A DNA stretch of 64,000 bases from Vicia villosa (taxonomy: Eukaryota > Streptophyta > Magnoliopsida > Fabales > Fabaceae), in NCBI RefSeq assembly GCF_029867415.1, contig NW_026706269.1, forward strand, positions 124,001-188,000, read 5' to 3'. The notes under the pieces are model-generated. The model made no database searches and was not told where the DNA came from. It saw only the letters and a program-made list of their open reading frames with translations. Shown piece by piece: positions 53,295-64,000 of the stretch. The first letter of the stretch is position 1, and every line of letters begins with the position of its first letter. The position numbers and the translations under genes are program-made.

Positions 53295-56200
53295 TGTCAC
53301 ACGCTCGCGAAAAATGAACAGAGTCGCCACCGATATATTTATCCCATAAGGGAAAGGAATATCAGAAAACCTAACAAAGGAAGGAACAGGGTCTTGCGAC
53401 CAGAGAATCAAGGTACGGGAGTCGGTTACGCAAGGGGAAGGTATTAGCACCCCTCGCGCCCATCGTACTCGATGGTATCCACCTATGTTTGTTTCTATCT
53501 AAAGGGTGTGTACTATGTCTATGTCTATATGCGAATGAATGCAAAAGAAATACGGGGAAAAGAAGGAAATATTTACAATTGTGCTCGTTCAAGCCCCGCG
53601 ACTTGATGCCTACGTATCCTTTTCAGGAATCAGAGCGCCGTAGTTCGGCTCACATGTTTCTGTTTGTTTTTGTGTTTTTTAGTTGGGCGGAGTTAACGCT
53701 CGCGCTCTTGCATAAGGGGACAGCCTAGGATGCAATGGAGTGGAGATAACAATGCCCTTAAGAAAAGAGATGAGAGAGAGATTTTGAGTGTTTCGAGGAA
53801 ATCCCTAAAGCAAGGGAAACTCGAGTTACTCTTTGGTTTGTGTCTTTTAACGTTGGGAATTTACGCTCGAATGATTCCCTAAAGCAAGGGAGATCCAAGC
53901 ACTCGAATGATTCCCTAAAGCAAGGGAGATTCAAGCTTCCATCCCCTTTTTAATGATTTTCACTTTGTTATTAATGTTTTAAGTGTTTTCTTTGTATTTT
54001 TTATGGGGTTTTTATTCAAGTATTTTTAAGATGTTTTATGTTGTAAAAGAAAAAAGAATGAAAATGGGGAAGACTAGCCTAAGTTCTAAGCCTAGAGTTA
54101 TGGTTGTTTACAAGTCTAAATCTAAAGTTATGATGGGAAGGAAGATACTATAAAAGGAGCATGAAAGTAATACCAAAATAGGCCAAAATTAAGCAACAAA
54201 ATCACACAAAAATTATACAAAAATTAGCATGGAAATGTTACAAAACATAAAGAAAATGATTCAAGTATTAGTGCAAAATTAGACTAAAATACTACTATTT
54301 TTGTGTATCTTTTATGAAGCAATTCTAAGACTAAGATTAACCCTAAAAAAAAATGGCCTAAAAATCTAACAAGTTTTATTGATTTTTTTATATGTCCTTC
54401 TTATCACCTAAAAAAATAGAGAAAAATTAAGTAAAGAAAAACTAAAATCTACTACTTTTAATGTGTCAGGGGTTTTAAACTGAATTTGATGGTGTAAGAA
54501 GCAGTTCTGGGCGCAGGGCCCAAGCATGGCCTAAATAGAGATTTATTCAGCTCTTATGCACAAAAAAAAAGCATGGAGGACGGGCCTATGGGGGAGATGT
54601 ATTTTCGTTTGGCCCATGGAGGTTGTTTTTGATCCAAACAGATTTTATTCTCCAGAATTTTCAATTTGACAAAAAAGGAATTTAAATTAAAAATAAAGAG
54701 AAATGGGGAATTAGGGTAAAGATACGTGTGGCTGTTCAGATTCATCAAGTTCTTCTCCTCACTCAAAACGGCGTACGGTGGCTCTCCCTCTCATCTCGCA
54801 GTGGCGACGGCGCACCTCCGATGGAATTCAACGGCGCACCACCGTAAATCCACCTGAAACTCCATCTTCCTTATTCGTCTCTTCTCTCAGAACTCTCTTC
54901 TCCGAATCAGTTCAAACATTACCTTACGTTTCATCTAAATGAAATCAGGCTCGTCTCTTATGCCGAATCGAGCAATAGACTTAGGGTTTCCACTCTGTTT
55001 AACATGTTCTTAGCATACGACATCAAGAAAAGGTGCGAAGCTTTGAGGACTTACCTGATGCGCGAAGTGAGGTTGAAGATTGAGAAATCCACAGATGAGA
55101 TTCCCGAGCGATGATACCGCGAAATAACGCGCAAGATCGGAGAGATTCTTCAAGAAACTGGTAAAAATCGCGATGGAGATGAAGTTCTTCAGGTAATGTT
55201 GATTTCGTATTTCTCGTATCTTCTCCTTTTGTTCGCTTTGTGCTATTTTCCTCTGCTCTTCTTCTTCTTCTATCTTTTTGATTCTTCTGTGTGCTGTATG
55301 TGTTGGTGTGTGCGTGAGAGGTTTAGCACAAGCTTGTTGAGGTTCTAATGGTGAACCTCAAAAGCTTTCTGAAAGTGTGCGTATGGTGAGGTGAGGGAGA
55401 TGAAGACGCAGAGAGAGTTCTGAATTGAGAGTGAGAGAGGATGAAGATAGTGAAGATAGGAGGTGGTGCGAAGAATGGTGATGGAGGGAGTAGTTGCAGA
55501 GAGTGATTGCAGAGAGTGTGAAGGGGGAAGTTGAAGATGAAGAAGAGTGGAAGGTGAGAATGGTGGTTATGGCGTGAACTTTGAATTATGGAGGGAAGAG
55601 GAGTTTATATAGAGTGTAGGCTCGGGTGATTGTGAGGTTTGGAAGGAGGATTGGGATCAGTTATTCAGGTCTGGAGTTGCTGACTAGGACAGGATTCGGT
55701 TACACTCAGGTTTGGATTCTGTTAGATTGATCTCAATGAGTTTAGTTTGTTGACTCACTGAGTTAGGGTAGTTATATTAGTTGGATGGGTGAGTTAGATT
55801 CTGTTTTTTTCGTTACTAGTTGGTTATAGTCGGTTATTTTTCTGTTAGAAGTTGCTGGCTTTTAGAATTGGTTAGGAAATTAGTTGTGGTATGGAGCTGA
55901 CTGTATGTGTGCAGGTTTGGATTTATGTATAAGGTCTTCCTGATTTGTTTTTGATGGAAATCTGGTTTGGTCTATGAGATTTGTTAAGCTGAACTGTGAG
56001 TTTTGTTTTCTGCAGGGACTATATTCTGTTATGAGCTTTTGTAGAATGAAATTTAAAAGTCAGTTGCAGGATGGTAGTTGTATATGTGACTGGTTTCTGT
56101 TATGATTTTCTTTCTGAAAGTTTGGTTCTGCATGATTCAAAATGGACTCTGAATTGCTTTGATGAAATTTAATGCTGTTTGCAATGTGATGTTGAGTAAT

Positions 56201-57354
56201 CGATATTTTTGCTTTGTCTTTTTCAATGGTTGGCTGTATTTGGTTTAACATTATGAATGGATTTCACCACTTGAATTTGTTCTTCTGCAGGATGATGCGA
56301 ACATGTATGTGTATTGTGACTTTGATATTTTTTTGTTTTGATAATGATGTATATTCTGATTTGGTTGCAGGTTAACTGAAGTACTGTTGTGAAGTGAGGT
56401 TAGAAATTGATGTTGGCAACACACTTTTAAGAATGGTCAGAGATTATAAAGTGAAGTTTGGAGCAGTGATTTGAAGGTTTAGGAACAAAGGATCTCATGT
56501 ATAGAAGCAATGTAGAAGCATGATATTTAGATTTCTAGATTTGTATTTTTTTGGTTTTTAAATGTAATTCCGACTTTTGTAGAACACTCTTGAACTTGTA
56601 ATGGATTTTGACTTTTGAAATACAACTTGACTGTTTGTGCCTCAGTTTGAATCTTGAACTTTCCCTCCATTATGCTTCACTTGGAAATCCAATATTCAAA
56701 TTCTTCATTTGGCTAAACTTGAATCAAGTGATAAATTTGTAGTGCCAAATTTTCTTCATCTTGTAATTTTGGATGAGTGATGACGTTTGTAACTTGAAGA
56801 ACTCTTGACACTCAAACCAAAATGATAATGTATTAATGCCTTACACCTTTCCAAGAAACCACATGAATATTCCTCTCTCTTTGTTTTCCTTTTTATGATC
56901 TTAAGCCTTCTTCAAATCAATTTCAATGACTTATCTGAACTTTGGTTAAGTAACTTGCATTACAAGTCACAAGTAATGAAGGACATGTTTTGAACCATAG
57001 AGAAACTTTTGTCTCCTATGCCTTGTACCATGATCCGTTCTTTTACAATTCTCCTCATAAGCTCCAAGTGACATGGGACCTTGAACCAAGTAGCCTTATT
57101 AGATGGAAGTCAACAAGCTCAATCATGATGAATGAGAAACCTTAATCCATTTGCCTTAGATGCATGTTGATGAAGAAAGAGTAGCTCGAGATGAAAGCCT
57201 TAAAGCCACAGAGAACCCTAATTACCAAGACCCTTGACTCCATACCAAATTTATTGCATGTTATGTTAAATGACCTAATGGGAAGATGATGTACATGAAT
57301 GCGACACTCAAGCAAGATAAAATAAAAAGGGTAGGACAAACTTGGGGTATGACA
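53295..57354 (-). repeat. Tat-M: 4060-bp Ogre-like solo LTR
   Basis: On the minus strand it begins TGTCATACCCCAAGTTTG and ends GCGTGTGACA. Near its 3' end it has GGTGCTAATACCTTCCCC and GGTGGCGACTCTG. It is flanked by GTGTC on both sides with no internal coding region. Its length is in the range of Ogre LTRs. Three CCCTAAAGCAAGGGA repeats lie at about 53803, 53876 and 53910. Confidence 0.88.
54760..56390 (+). other. Gene-like stretch inside Tat-M
   Basis: It holds a GC-richer segment with GGCGACGGCGCACC near 54804, coding-like sequence near 55020..55195 (VRLKIEKSTDEIP-like, with a stop), a GT donor-like TTCAGGTAATG at about 55187 and an AG acceptor-like TTGGTTGCAGGTTAAC at about 56363. A captured host gene fragment is possible, but it may be ordinary LTR sequence. 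Confidence 0.3.
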
Positions 57355-59264
57355 GTGTCTTTTACTCAAAGTGGATTTCGAAAAGGCTTATGATTCCGTT
57401 TCTTGGAATTATCTTAGATGGATTATGGGAAGAGTAGGGTTTGGGATGAGATGGATGAAATGGATGGAATCTTGCATCTTCACTAGTCATATGTCCGTTT
57501 TGGTCAACGGTAGTGCTACTAAGGAGTTTAGTGTACAAAGAGGATTATGCCAAGGCAATATTATTTGTCCTTTTCTCTTTGTCATTTCCATGGAAGGTCT
57601 TAGTGCTCTCATGAAAAGGTCGGTGGAGGTGGGGGATTTAAAACTGTTCAATTACGGTGAAGAAGATTATGTGGATATTCTAGAATTCGCAGATGACAAG
57701 GTAATCATAGGAGAACCTACATGTGATAATCTTTGGAGCATGAAAGTATTGTTGAGAGGCTTTGAACTTGTATCCGGATTGAATATTAATTTCCATAAAA
57801 GTAACATATCCGGTGTACATATTGGTGAGTGGCTTTCCACCTTGGCTACTTTGTTCCTTGCATGTAAAAGAGGGGCTTTTCCGTTCAAATTTCTTGGCAT
57901 ATGGGTTGGAGAAGGTGCTAGCAAGAGGAGAGTATGGAAGGATGTGGTTTCTAATATCAAATCAAGATTATCAATGTGGAAGGGTAGAAATATCTCCATC
58001 GGCGGAAGGGTGACTCTTATTGGTTCGGTGCTCAATGCTATTCCAATCTACACTCTATCCTTCTTCAAAGCTCCGAGTAAAATCATCCAAGAAATTAGAG
58101 GCCTCCTTAGTCACTTCTTGTGGAATGGGAATGTGAAAAAAAGATGTATCCATTGGGTGAATCGGGAGAATGTTTGTAAACCTAAGAAGAAAGGTGGGCT
58201 AGGCATTAGAGATGTTGGTGAAATGAAGAAATATCTTCTTCTTAAATGGAAGTGGAGAATCTTGAAGGAGGACAAAGCCATTTGGAGTAAATTTATACTC
58301 TTGAGATATCAAAATCCTAAATTTAAAGTGTTAGCTTCTTGTGTGGAAGTTCTAAATCGGGATGATTCTAGTTGGTGGAGAGACATTATTCTTAATGACT
58401 TCAAAGAGAAGGACTCCGTTGAAGGCTTCATTGATTGGGTCAATTGTGACTTCAAAAAAAGGTAACACTATTCTTTTTTGGCATAGTTGTTGGTTGGGTG
58501 ATCAAACTCTTTGTGTTTCCTTCCCGTATTTGTTCGATCTTTCAACCAATAAACTTTGCAAAGTTAGCGATGTCATCTCTTGGAACACTTGTGCACATTC
58601 TTGGAATCTTGATGTTCTTTTTGGTAACCTTCCCATCACAAATGGATTAGCTTCGGCTTTTGACATCCAATTGAGAGATTTAAAAGCGTTGTTGGATGGC
58701 ATTGTTTTGAACATTCTCGATCATGATGATTTCCATTGGAAAATAAATCCTACCGGTGTGTTCTCGGTTGCTAGCGTGTCTCATTTGGTGTCCAATACTA
58801 AAGATTTATCTTGGCCAATCAACACCATCAATTTGTTGGAAGTCATTTGGAAAGCTATTCTCCCGAAAAAGGTTTAAATTTTTTCTTGGAGATTTTTCAT
58901 CAATAGACTTCCTCTAAAGGATCTTTTGGCAAATAGAGGAGCATCTAATCTCAACTCTCTTGATTGCTTATTTTGTTCTCAACAACCGGAAACATTGGAA
59001 CACCTCTTTTTTCAATGTCATGTTACAAAAGCGGTGTGGGAAAGAATCTATGCTTGGTTGGGAAACGAATTCAAGTTGAATTTGGAAGAGTTCAAAAGAT
59101 TTGGATGCATTCAAGAAAAGGTGAGGAAAGCCAATTCTAGAGTTATTCTAAATTCAATTTGGATTGCTCTAATTTGGTGCATTTGGCTAATGAGAAATGC
59201 TATTGTTTTTTACAACAGCCGTTATCTCCAACATCTTGTTCTTTTCTTGGAGATGGTTAAGTAG
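57355..59264 (+). pseudogene. LINE-I ORF2, RT second part, zf-RVT and tail
   Basis: It resumes at LLKVDFEKAYDSVSW (RT motif A). VQRGLCQGNIICPFLF follows, where GD is usual and here is GN. The catalytic box is EFADDK (usual FADDT). YLGI-like LGIWVG, NISIGGRVTLI and GGLGIRDVGEMKKYLLLKWKWR follow. A frame change at about 58462 leads to ILFWHSCWLGD, and DDFHWKINPTGVFSV marks the zf-RVT region, with a stop at about 58877. The tail continues as EHLFFQCHVTKAVWERI to 59264. Degenerate but most RT residues remain. Confidence 0.9.
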
Positions 59265-59401
59265 TATTACTTTTACTTCTAGAACTAGCTTCTATGATTG
59301 GTACAAGTTACCATTAAATTGCTTCAACTCTTTATAGAGTTTTTTTTGTAAGTGTTGCACCCCTAGTGCGATATCTTATATCATTGCTTATTGAAAAAAA
59401 A

Positions 59402-59990
59402 TATGTAGCAACGTTCCTTGTAGATGACTTCTTAGCTCACACTAGCAGGTCATGTAGTGATTTTATTTCTTGCTCTAACAGTGAACATGAAACTTATAAC
59501 ATGTTTGGATCTGAGTTTGGCACCCTTATTCCATCGTTCGAAACCCATATGGTCGTTATTTCGTAAATTTGTAAATTCATAAATTTGATAAATTTTTTAG
59601 GAATCTTTTGAATATTTTATAGATAATCAGTAAGCTATCGACGGGAATGTTGAACTTAGAAAGAATAATGAAGGTACTCAAATAAATTGCTTCTGTTAAT
59701 AATATTACTCTGCAGATTGAACAAGTTTAGAAAAATTATGATCTCTAATTAAATAGTGTTTTAAAAAAAACCACACTCTTCGAAGCTCCAACTGAAAAGG
59801 TAGTCACAAGTTAAAGTTCTGAGCAAATGAGTTACCACATTCTTCGTCTTTATTCACTGATTGAAAGCTCTCTCTTACCTGAAATTTATCTTGCGTATGT
59901 CATTTAATTTTACTTTGAAGAACTAGGGTTCTTCATGTTCTTGAGCAAATTCATAAACAATGATGTGAATAAAAGCTTAAACGTGTGTTG
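59402..59990. other. Intergenic DNA, nothing recognised
   Basis: AT-rich sequence between the LINE-I 3' end and Tekay-E. Short frames here are not credible genes. Confidence 0.5.
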
Positions 59991-62020
59991 TGTAACACCC
60001 CAAATCTACCCCGCAATTAAAGAGGAATGTCAGAGTACAAAACTCCAAACAATTAGAACATAACGATTCGGAGCGTCACATTTAAACAACAAACATCGCA
60101 TACATATATCATGCTCAATCACTTAGATACATAACACACATGTAGGAGAACAATATCGGAATCATTAATCATTGTCAGCCAATCAAGTACTTGCATCGCA
60201 GCGGAAAATCATAAGTCAACAACAATACAACTCATAATGTCAAGGCCAAACACGGCTCAATACATCTAACAAGTCTTAGCATAACATAAGGACAAAGTTC
60301 AACAAGGATAAACACAAGAAACAAGACATAAACAAGTAATCCAACGTTCCCCGAGTGCTACGTATCAGAGCATTGACACACACCGACTCGGGCTATAGGT
60401 ACACGACTACTCCGCGTCATTACCTGCACGTTACCAACGGAGGGCAACATTCAAACAGAAGGGGTGAGATATCATTCATTATAACGAAGCGTATGATAAT
60501 ATTCAAAGCGGAGAAATAATCATACATCGGTCACCACTTCTCAACATATATCACTTACTACTATTTACATCATTCAACATCTTACCAACAACAATAATAT
60601 CAATCTCAATTAAGGCATACATAGGCATTTATCACATATGCTCAACGAAACAACCATCAAATCGACACAAGATAACATTCATGTTATGCACACACAAATA
60701 TTCAAATACGACTCATCACACGACTTTACGTATGCAACTCGAACAATGCAAATGCATGTGGTACCATTGGAGTAAAACTCCCGTCTCAAACAATTGCCAT
60801 TGGGCCGTCTCAAACATTCGCCACATGGGTCGTCTCAAAAATTTGCCACTAGGGCCGTCTCAAACAATGCAATGAATGTGACTCAATGATGCACATTCAC
60901 AATCACACTTAACGACATAATCGACTCGAACAACACAATCCACGTAAACGACATGATCAACTTAAACGACATAATCAATTCCGGATATCCAATGTCAACA
61001 AACTCTAATGCAAGAAGATTCCAAGAGTATTCAAAGTTACACTAAGCATATTCAATGGAAAAACATCAATTAGAGCTTCACGTAGGTTCAAACGGCACTT
61101 AAAAAGGAGTTACGGTTCAAAAGATACATCATTTCAAAGTTTAGGAAAAATTCTGCAAAACAGGGTTCGCGGCGCCAACAGGGTTGGCGGCGCGAACTGA
61201 GCGAATCCAAAAATTCCCAACTTTCTGCCAAGCAGTTCGCGGCGCCAACAAGGGGTCGCGGCGCAAACTGAGCGAATCCAGAATTTCTAAAGTTTCTGCC
61301 AAGGGTTCGCGGCGCGCACAAGGGTTCGCGGCGCGAACTGGCGATTTTCAGAAAACCCTAAACACAGAAAACAGCATACGAAACCCATCCCAAAACCCCT
61401 AAACTCAACCCAATCATGTTGGAAAACATCAAACATCACGAACAATCACAGAGTACATGGTATAAACACAAATACAACACATATTATGGGTCTTATAACA
61501 TCATAACATCAATTTAAACACATTTCAAATCATCAAATCAAGCAATTGTTCATAAACCCTAACAATCTCTATTCAATTTCTACACAACTTCCATGGATGC
61601 AACATACAATTAAATCCCACCCAAAACATCATCATACATCCCTTTAGCATGAAAGAATCCCACCCTTACCTTAGGTTTGGATTGAAGACAACTCTAGCTT
61701 CAACCTTGAGATTCTCCTCTTTCTCTTCACTCTACTCTCTTCTTCTTTCACCAAAACCCCAAAATGAACTTCTAATTTCTATCTCCTCTAAAACCCTTGT
61801 TTTAGTTAAACCCTTACTATCTTAAATTACTAATGGGCTCTAACTAACACCCCTCACTTACTAATACCGACTTAGGCCCAATTATCAACAACACTTACTA
61901 TCTTATATTATTACTAATAATTCCCAAATAAAACAACATAAAATCAATTAAACATATAATTAACACATAATGCACAATTAATTCACATAAATAAATAATT
62001 AAAGAAAAACGGTCGTTACA
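59991..62020 (-). repeat. 3' LTR of Tekay-E (2030 bp)
   Basis: Plus-strand ends are TGTAACACCC and GGTCGTTACA. Inside lie a 24 to 25-bp minisatellite (60781..60870, motif CCGTCTCAAACAATTGCCA, about four copies) and a CpG-rich GCGGCGC array (61168..61340). Confidence 0.9.
61168..61340 (-). repeat. CpG-rich GCGGCGC array in Tekay-E LTR
   Basis: Six copies of TTCGCGGCGC-type motifs, two of which extend to GGCGCCAA, an E2F-like core. It lies at the LTR position matching the Tekay-1 array (4259..4458), in the same element orientation. Confidence 0.8.
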
Positions 62021-62036
62021 ACTCTCCCCCACTTAG
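62021..62036 (-). other. Polypurine tract of Tekay-E
   Basis: On the minus strand CTAAGTGGGGGAGAGT directly precedes the LTR start TGTAACGACC. Confidence 0.88.
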
Positions 62037-62061
62037 AATATTTTCGTCCTCGAAAATTACC

Positions 62062-64000
62062 TCAATCGAATAACTCAGGATACGACTCGCGCATCTTGCT
62101 CTCCAATTCCCACGTCATACTTTCACCGGTAGCACCCGACCAAAAGACTTTCACCAAAGCAATCTCTTTGCCTCTAAGCGTCTTCGTCTCGCGATCCTCA
62201 ATCCTTATAGGCATAGTCTCAATCGTGAGATTATCCCGCACTTGCACATCGTCCATATGAATCACATGCGAAGGATCCGAAACATACTTCCGAAGTTGCG
62301 ACACATGAAACACGTCATGCAAATTCGAAAGATTAGGCGGTAAAGCCACCCTATACGCCACATTACTAACTCTCTCAGAAATCTGATACGGTCCAATAAA
62401 ACGAGGAGTGAGCTTCTTCGACTTCAAGGCTCTTCCCACACCAGTCGTTGGCGTAACTCTTAGAAATACATGATCACCAGCTTGGAATTCCAAATCCTTC
62501 CTCCTCTTATCATGGTAACTCTTCTGCCTACTTTGCGAAGTCTTCATCTTCTCACGGATCAACTTAACCTTCTCGGTAGTTTCTCGAACAATCTCAGGTC
62601 CAAGTACTACACTCTCACCCGATTCATGCCAACACAACGGAGTCCTACACCTTCGACCATACAACGCTTCAAACGGTGCCATACCGATACTCGAATGGTT
62701 ACTATTGTTGTATGTGAACTCTATCAATGGAAGATAAGTATCCCACGTACCTCCTTGCTCAAGAACACAAGATCTCAACAAATCCTCCAAAGATTGAATC
62801 GTTCTCTCCGTTTGACCATCGGTCTGAGGATGATACTCCGAACTCAACCTCAACTTAGAACCCAACGCCTCTTGCAAACTCTTCCAAAAATCTGAAGTGA
62901 ACCTCGGATCTCTATCCGAAACAATACACAAAGGAACACCATGCAACTTCACAATCACACGGACATAAATTTCCGCCAACTTTGAAACCGGATAAGTGAT
63001 GTTAATAGGTATGAAATGAGCCGACTTCGTAAGCCTATCAACGATCACCCAAATCGAATAATGTCCTCTCATGGTATTCGGCAAACTTGTCACAAAATCC
63101 ATGGAAATACTATCCCATTTCCATTCCGGGACTTCCAACGGTTGCATTAAACCAGCAGGCTTCTGATGTTCAACCTTCGATTTCTGACAAGTCAAACATG
63201 CATACACAAACCGAGCTATGTCACGCTTCATTCCAGGCCACCAAAACAAATTCTTCAAATCTTGGTACATTTTCGTAGCTCCGGGATGAATACTCAGATT
63301 ACTCCTATGACCTTCCTCAAGAATAGATCTTTTCAAACCCACATCATCTGGTATACAAATCCGATCACGATACCTCAACACACCGTGCGCATCTAACTTG
63401 AAATCACCATTCTCAGCTTGATTGACTCCAATCATCGAATCAACCAATTTCATATCCAACTTATGGGCTTCTCTGACACTATCCAGAAAATCATTGTTAA
63501 TCTTCAACATACCCAATCGAACACTCTTAGGAGTCACTTCACATACCAAACTCATATCTCGAAATTGCTCAATTAATTCCAACTCCTTAACCATCATTGC
63601 CGACATATGCAAAGTCTTGCGACTTAAGGCATCAACAACAACATTAGCTTTTCCTGGATGATAATTCAAACTGAAATCATAATCCTTCAACAGTTGTAAC
63701 CACCTTCGTTGTATCATATTCAATTCCTTCTGATCAAACAGATACTTCAAACTCTTATGGTCGCTAAAGACTTCAAATCTAGAACCATAAAGATAATGTC
63801 TCCAAATCTTCAACACGAACACTATAGCAGCAAGTTACAAATCATGTGTAGGATAGTTCTTCTCATGAACTCTCAACTGTCTTGATGCATAAGCAACAAC
63901 TTTACCATTTTGCATGAGCACACCTCCTAAACCCATCTTAGAAGCATCACAATAAACCACAAACGATTCTTCCGGATTAGGCAATATCAAAATCGGTGCC
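62062..64000 (-). pseudogene. Tekay-E pol (RNase H, integrase, chromodomain) with one nonsense codon
   Basis: Reading in from the right edge, RNase H shows [15 protein letters not shown] and [13 protein letters not shown] at 63835..63837 replaces the glutamate of the THDLELAA motif (GAG in Tekay-1), which is one of the RNase H catalytic acids. The frame then continues open for 586 codons: [13 protein letters not shown], integrase HHCC (GHRSNLSIHPG to CLTCQKS), core [32 protein letters not shown], then the chromodomain-like tail MPIRIEDRETKTLRGKEIALVKV. The rest of pol and gag are outside the window. Only this single lesion is visible, so it is a fairly young copy. Confidence 0.92.

Larger units (their letters stand above)
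50847..59401 (+). mobile_element. LINE-I: decayed LINE split by solo LTR Tat-M
   Basis: The order is an ORF1-like remnant (50921..51298), ORF2 endonuclease (from about 51574), RT, zf-RVT and tail (to 59264), and a 3' end with TTGCACCCCTAGTGCGAT and an A-run (59393..59401). 53295..57354 is the inserted Tat-M; removing it and one GTGTC restores the frame across RT motif A. Confidence 0.88.
59991..64000 (-). mobile_element. Tekay-E: 3' part of a Tekay-type element
   Basis: On the minus strand it enters at the right edge with RNase H, then integrase, chromodomain, polypurine tract (62036..62021) and 3' LTR (62020..59991). The LTR ends are TGTAACGACC and GGGTGTTACA. The left flank is TGTTG (59986..59990). 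Related to Tekay-1 and Tekay-D. Confidence 0.9.

Noticed and set aside
53262..53728. Short frames at the left end of Tat-M
   Set aside because: They span the LINE/LTR junction or LTR non-coding sequence and have no coding character.
62470..62895. 141-codon plus-strand frame
   Set aside because: Antisense shadow of the Tekay-E integrase.

Overview
The window looks like transposon-dense intergenic DNA from a flowering plant, most probably a legume with a large genome. That host call is inferred from the mix of element families; no ribosomal or conserved single-copy gene fixes the species. Nearly every long open frame belongs to a retroelement. Only one short frame (46658..47242) looks like a possible host gene. 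I saw no tRNA, rRNA or CRISPR locus.

Layout. 1..5544 is the 3' part of a Ty3/gypsy chromovirus of Tekay type ('Tekay-1', +). It sits in the third ORF of a Ty1/copia element of sirevirus type ('Sire-A', -, 5545..22106). Sire-A is split in its gag gene by a second sirevirus of the same family in opposite orientation ('Sire-B', +, 11123..20405). Sire-B has 1209-bp LTRs that differ at one base, a 5-bp target duplication GACTT, intact gag and ORF3, but almost no pol. 22107..23718 is the 3' part of an Ogre/Tat-like LTR. It is followed by a broken plant-mobile-domain-like remnant, palindrome-rich DNA, and the start of another Tekay element (24960..25161). 25162..34429 is 'Sire-C' (-), with a broken gag-pol but an open ORF3. 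34430..38295 is a deleted Tekay element ('Tekay-D', -), followed by an Ogre-like LTR fragment. 39406..45531 is a sirevirus 3' end ('Sire-F'). Its LTR contains an Ogre-like solo LTR ('Tat-K', 40154..44688), which in turn contains a hAT transposon (41413..43031). A LINE 3' end (45532..46170) and the possible host gene follow. 47689..49975 is a TIR element holding a 5'-truncated LINE. 50847..59401 is a decayed LINE cut in its RT domain by a 4060-bp solo LTR ('Tat-M', 53295..57354). 59991..64000 is the 3' part of 'Tekay-E' (-).

How the parts work together. The elements are nested, so target duplications and junctions give relative ages. Tekay-1 and Sire-B lie inside Sire-A; Tat-K lies inside Sire-F and hAT inside Tat-K; Tat-M lies inside LINE-I. 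Sire-B cannot supply its own reverse transcriptase, integrase core or RNase H, yet it moved recently, so an autonomous relative of Sire-A type is the likely helper. Because Sire-A and Sire-B are the same family in opposite orientation, the locus holds long inverted copies of gag and LTR.

The strongest unexplained signals are: (1) five pairs of a GTAACCGGTTAC palindrome, all with 22-bp centre spacing, present both in the Sire-C LTR and upstream of its ORF3; (2) a three-unit hairpin array in the R/U5 part of the Sire-A and Sire-B LTRs, with compensatory and wobble pairs, and an analogous array in Sire-F; (3) the pol-less but recently mobile Sire-B; (4) a conserved gag-to-pol +1 frame offset; (5) a perfect 56-bp palindrome at 50791..50846; (6) a hAT insertion whose target duplication is the B-box of a tRNA-like sequence. 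Statements about family membership rest on motif recognition; no database search was run.
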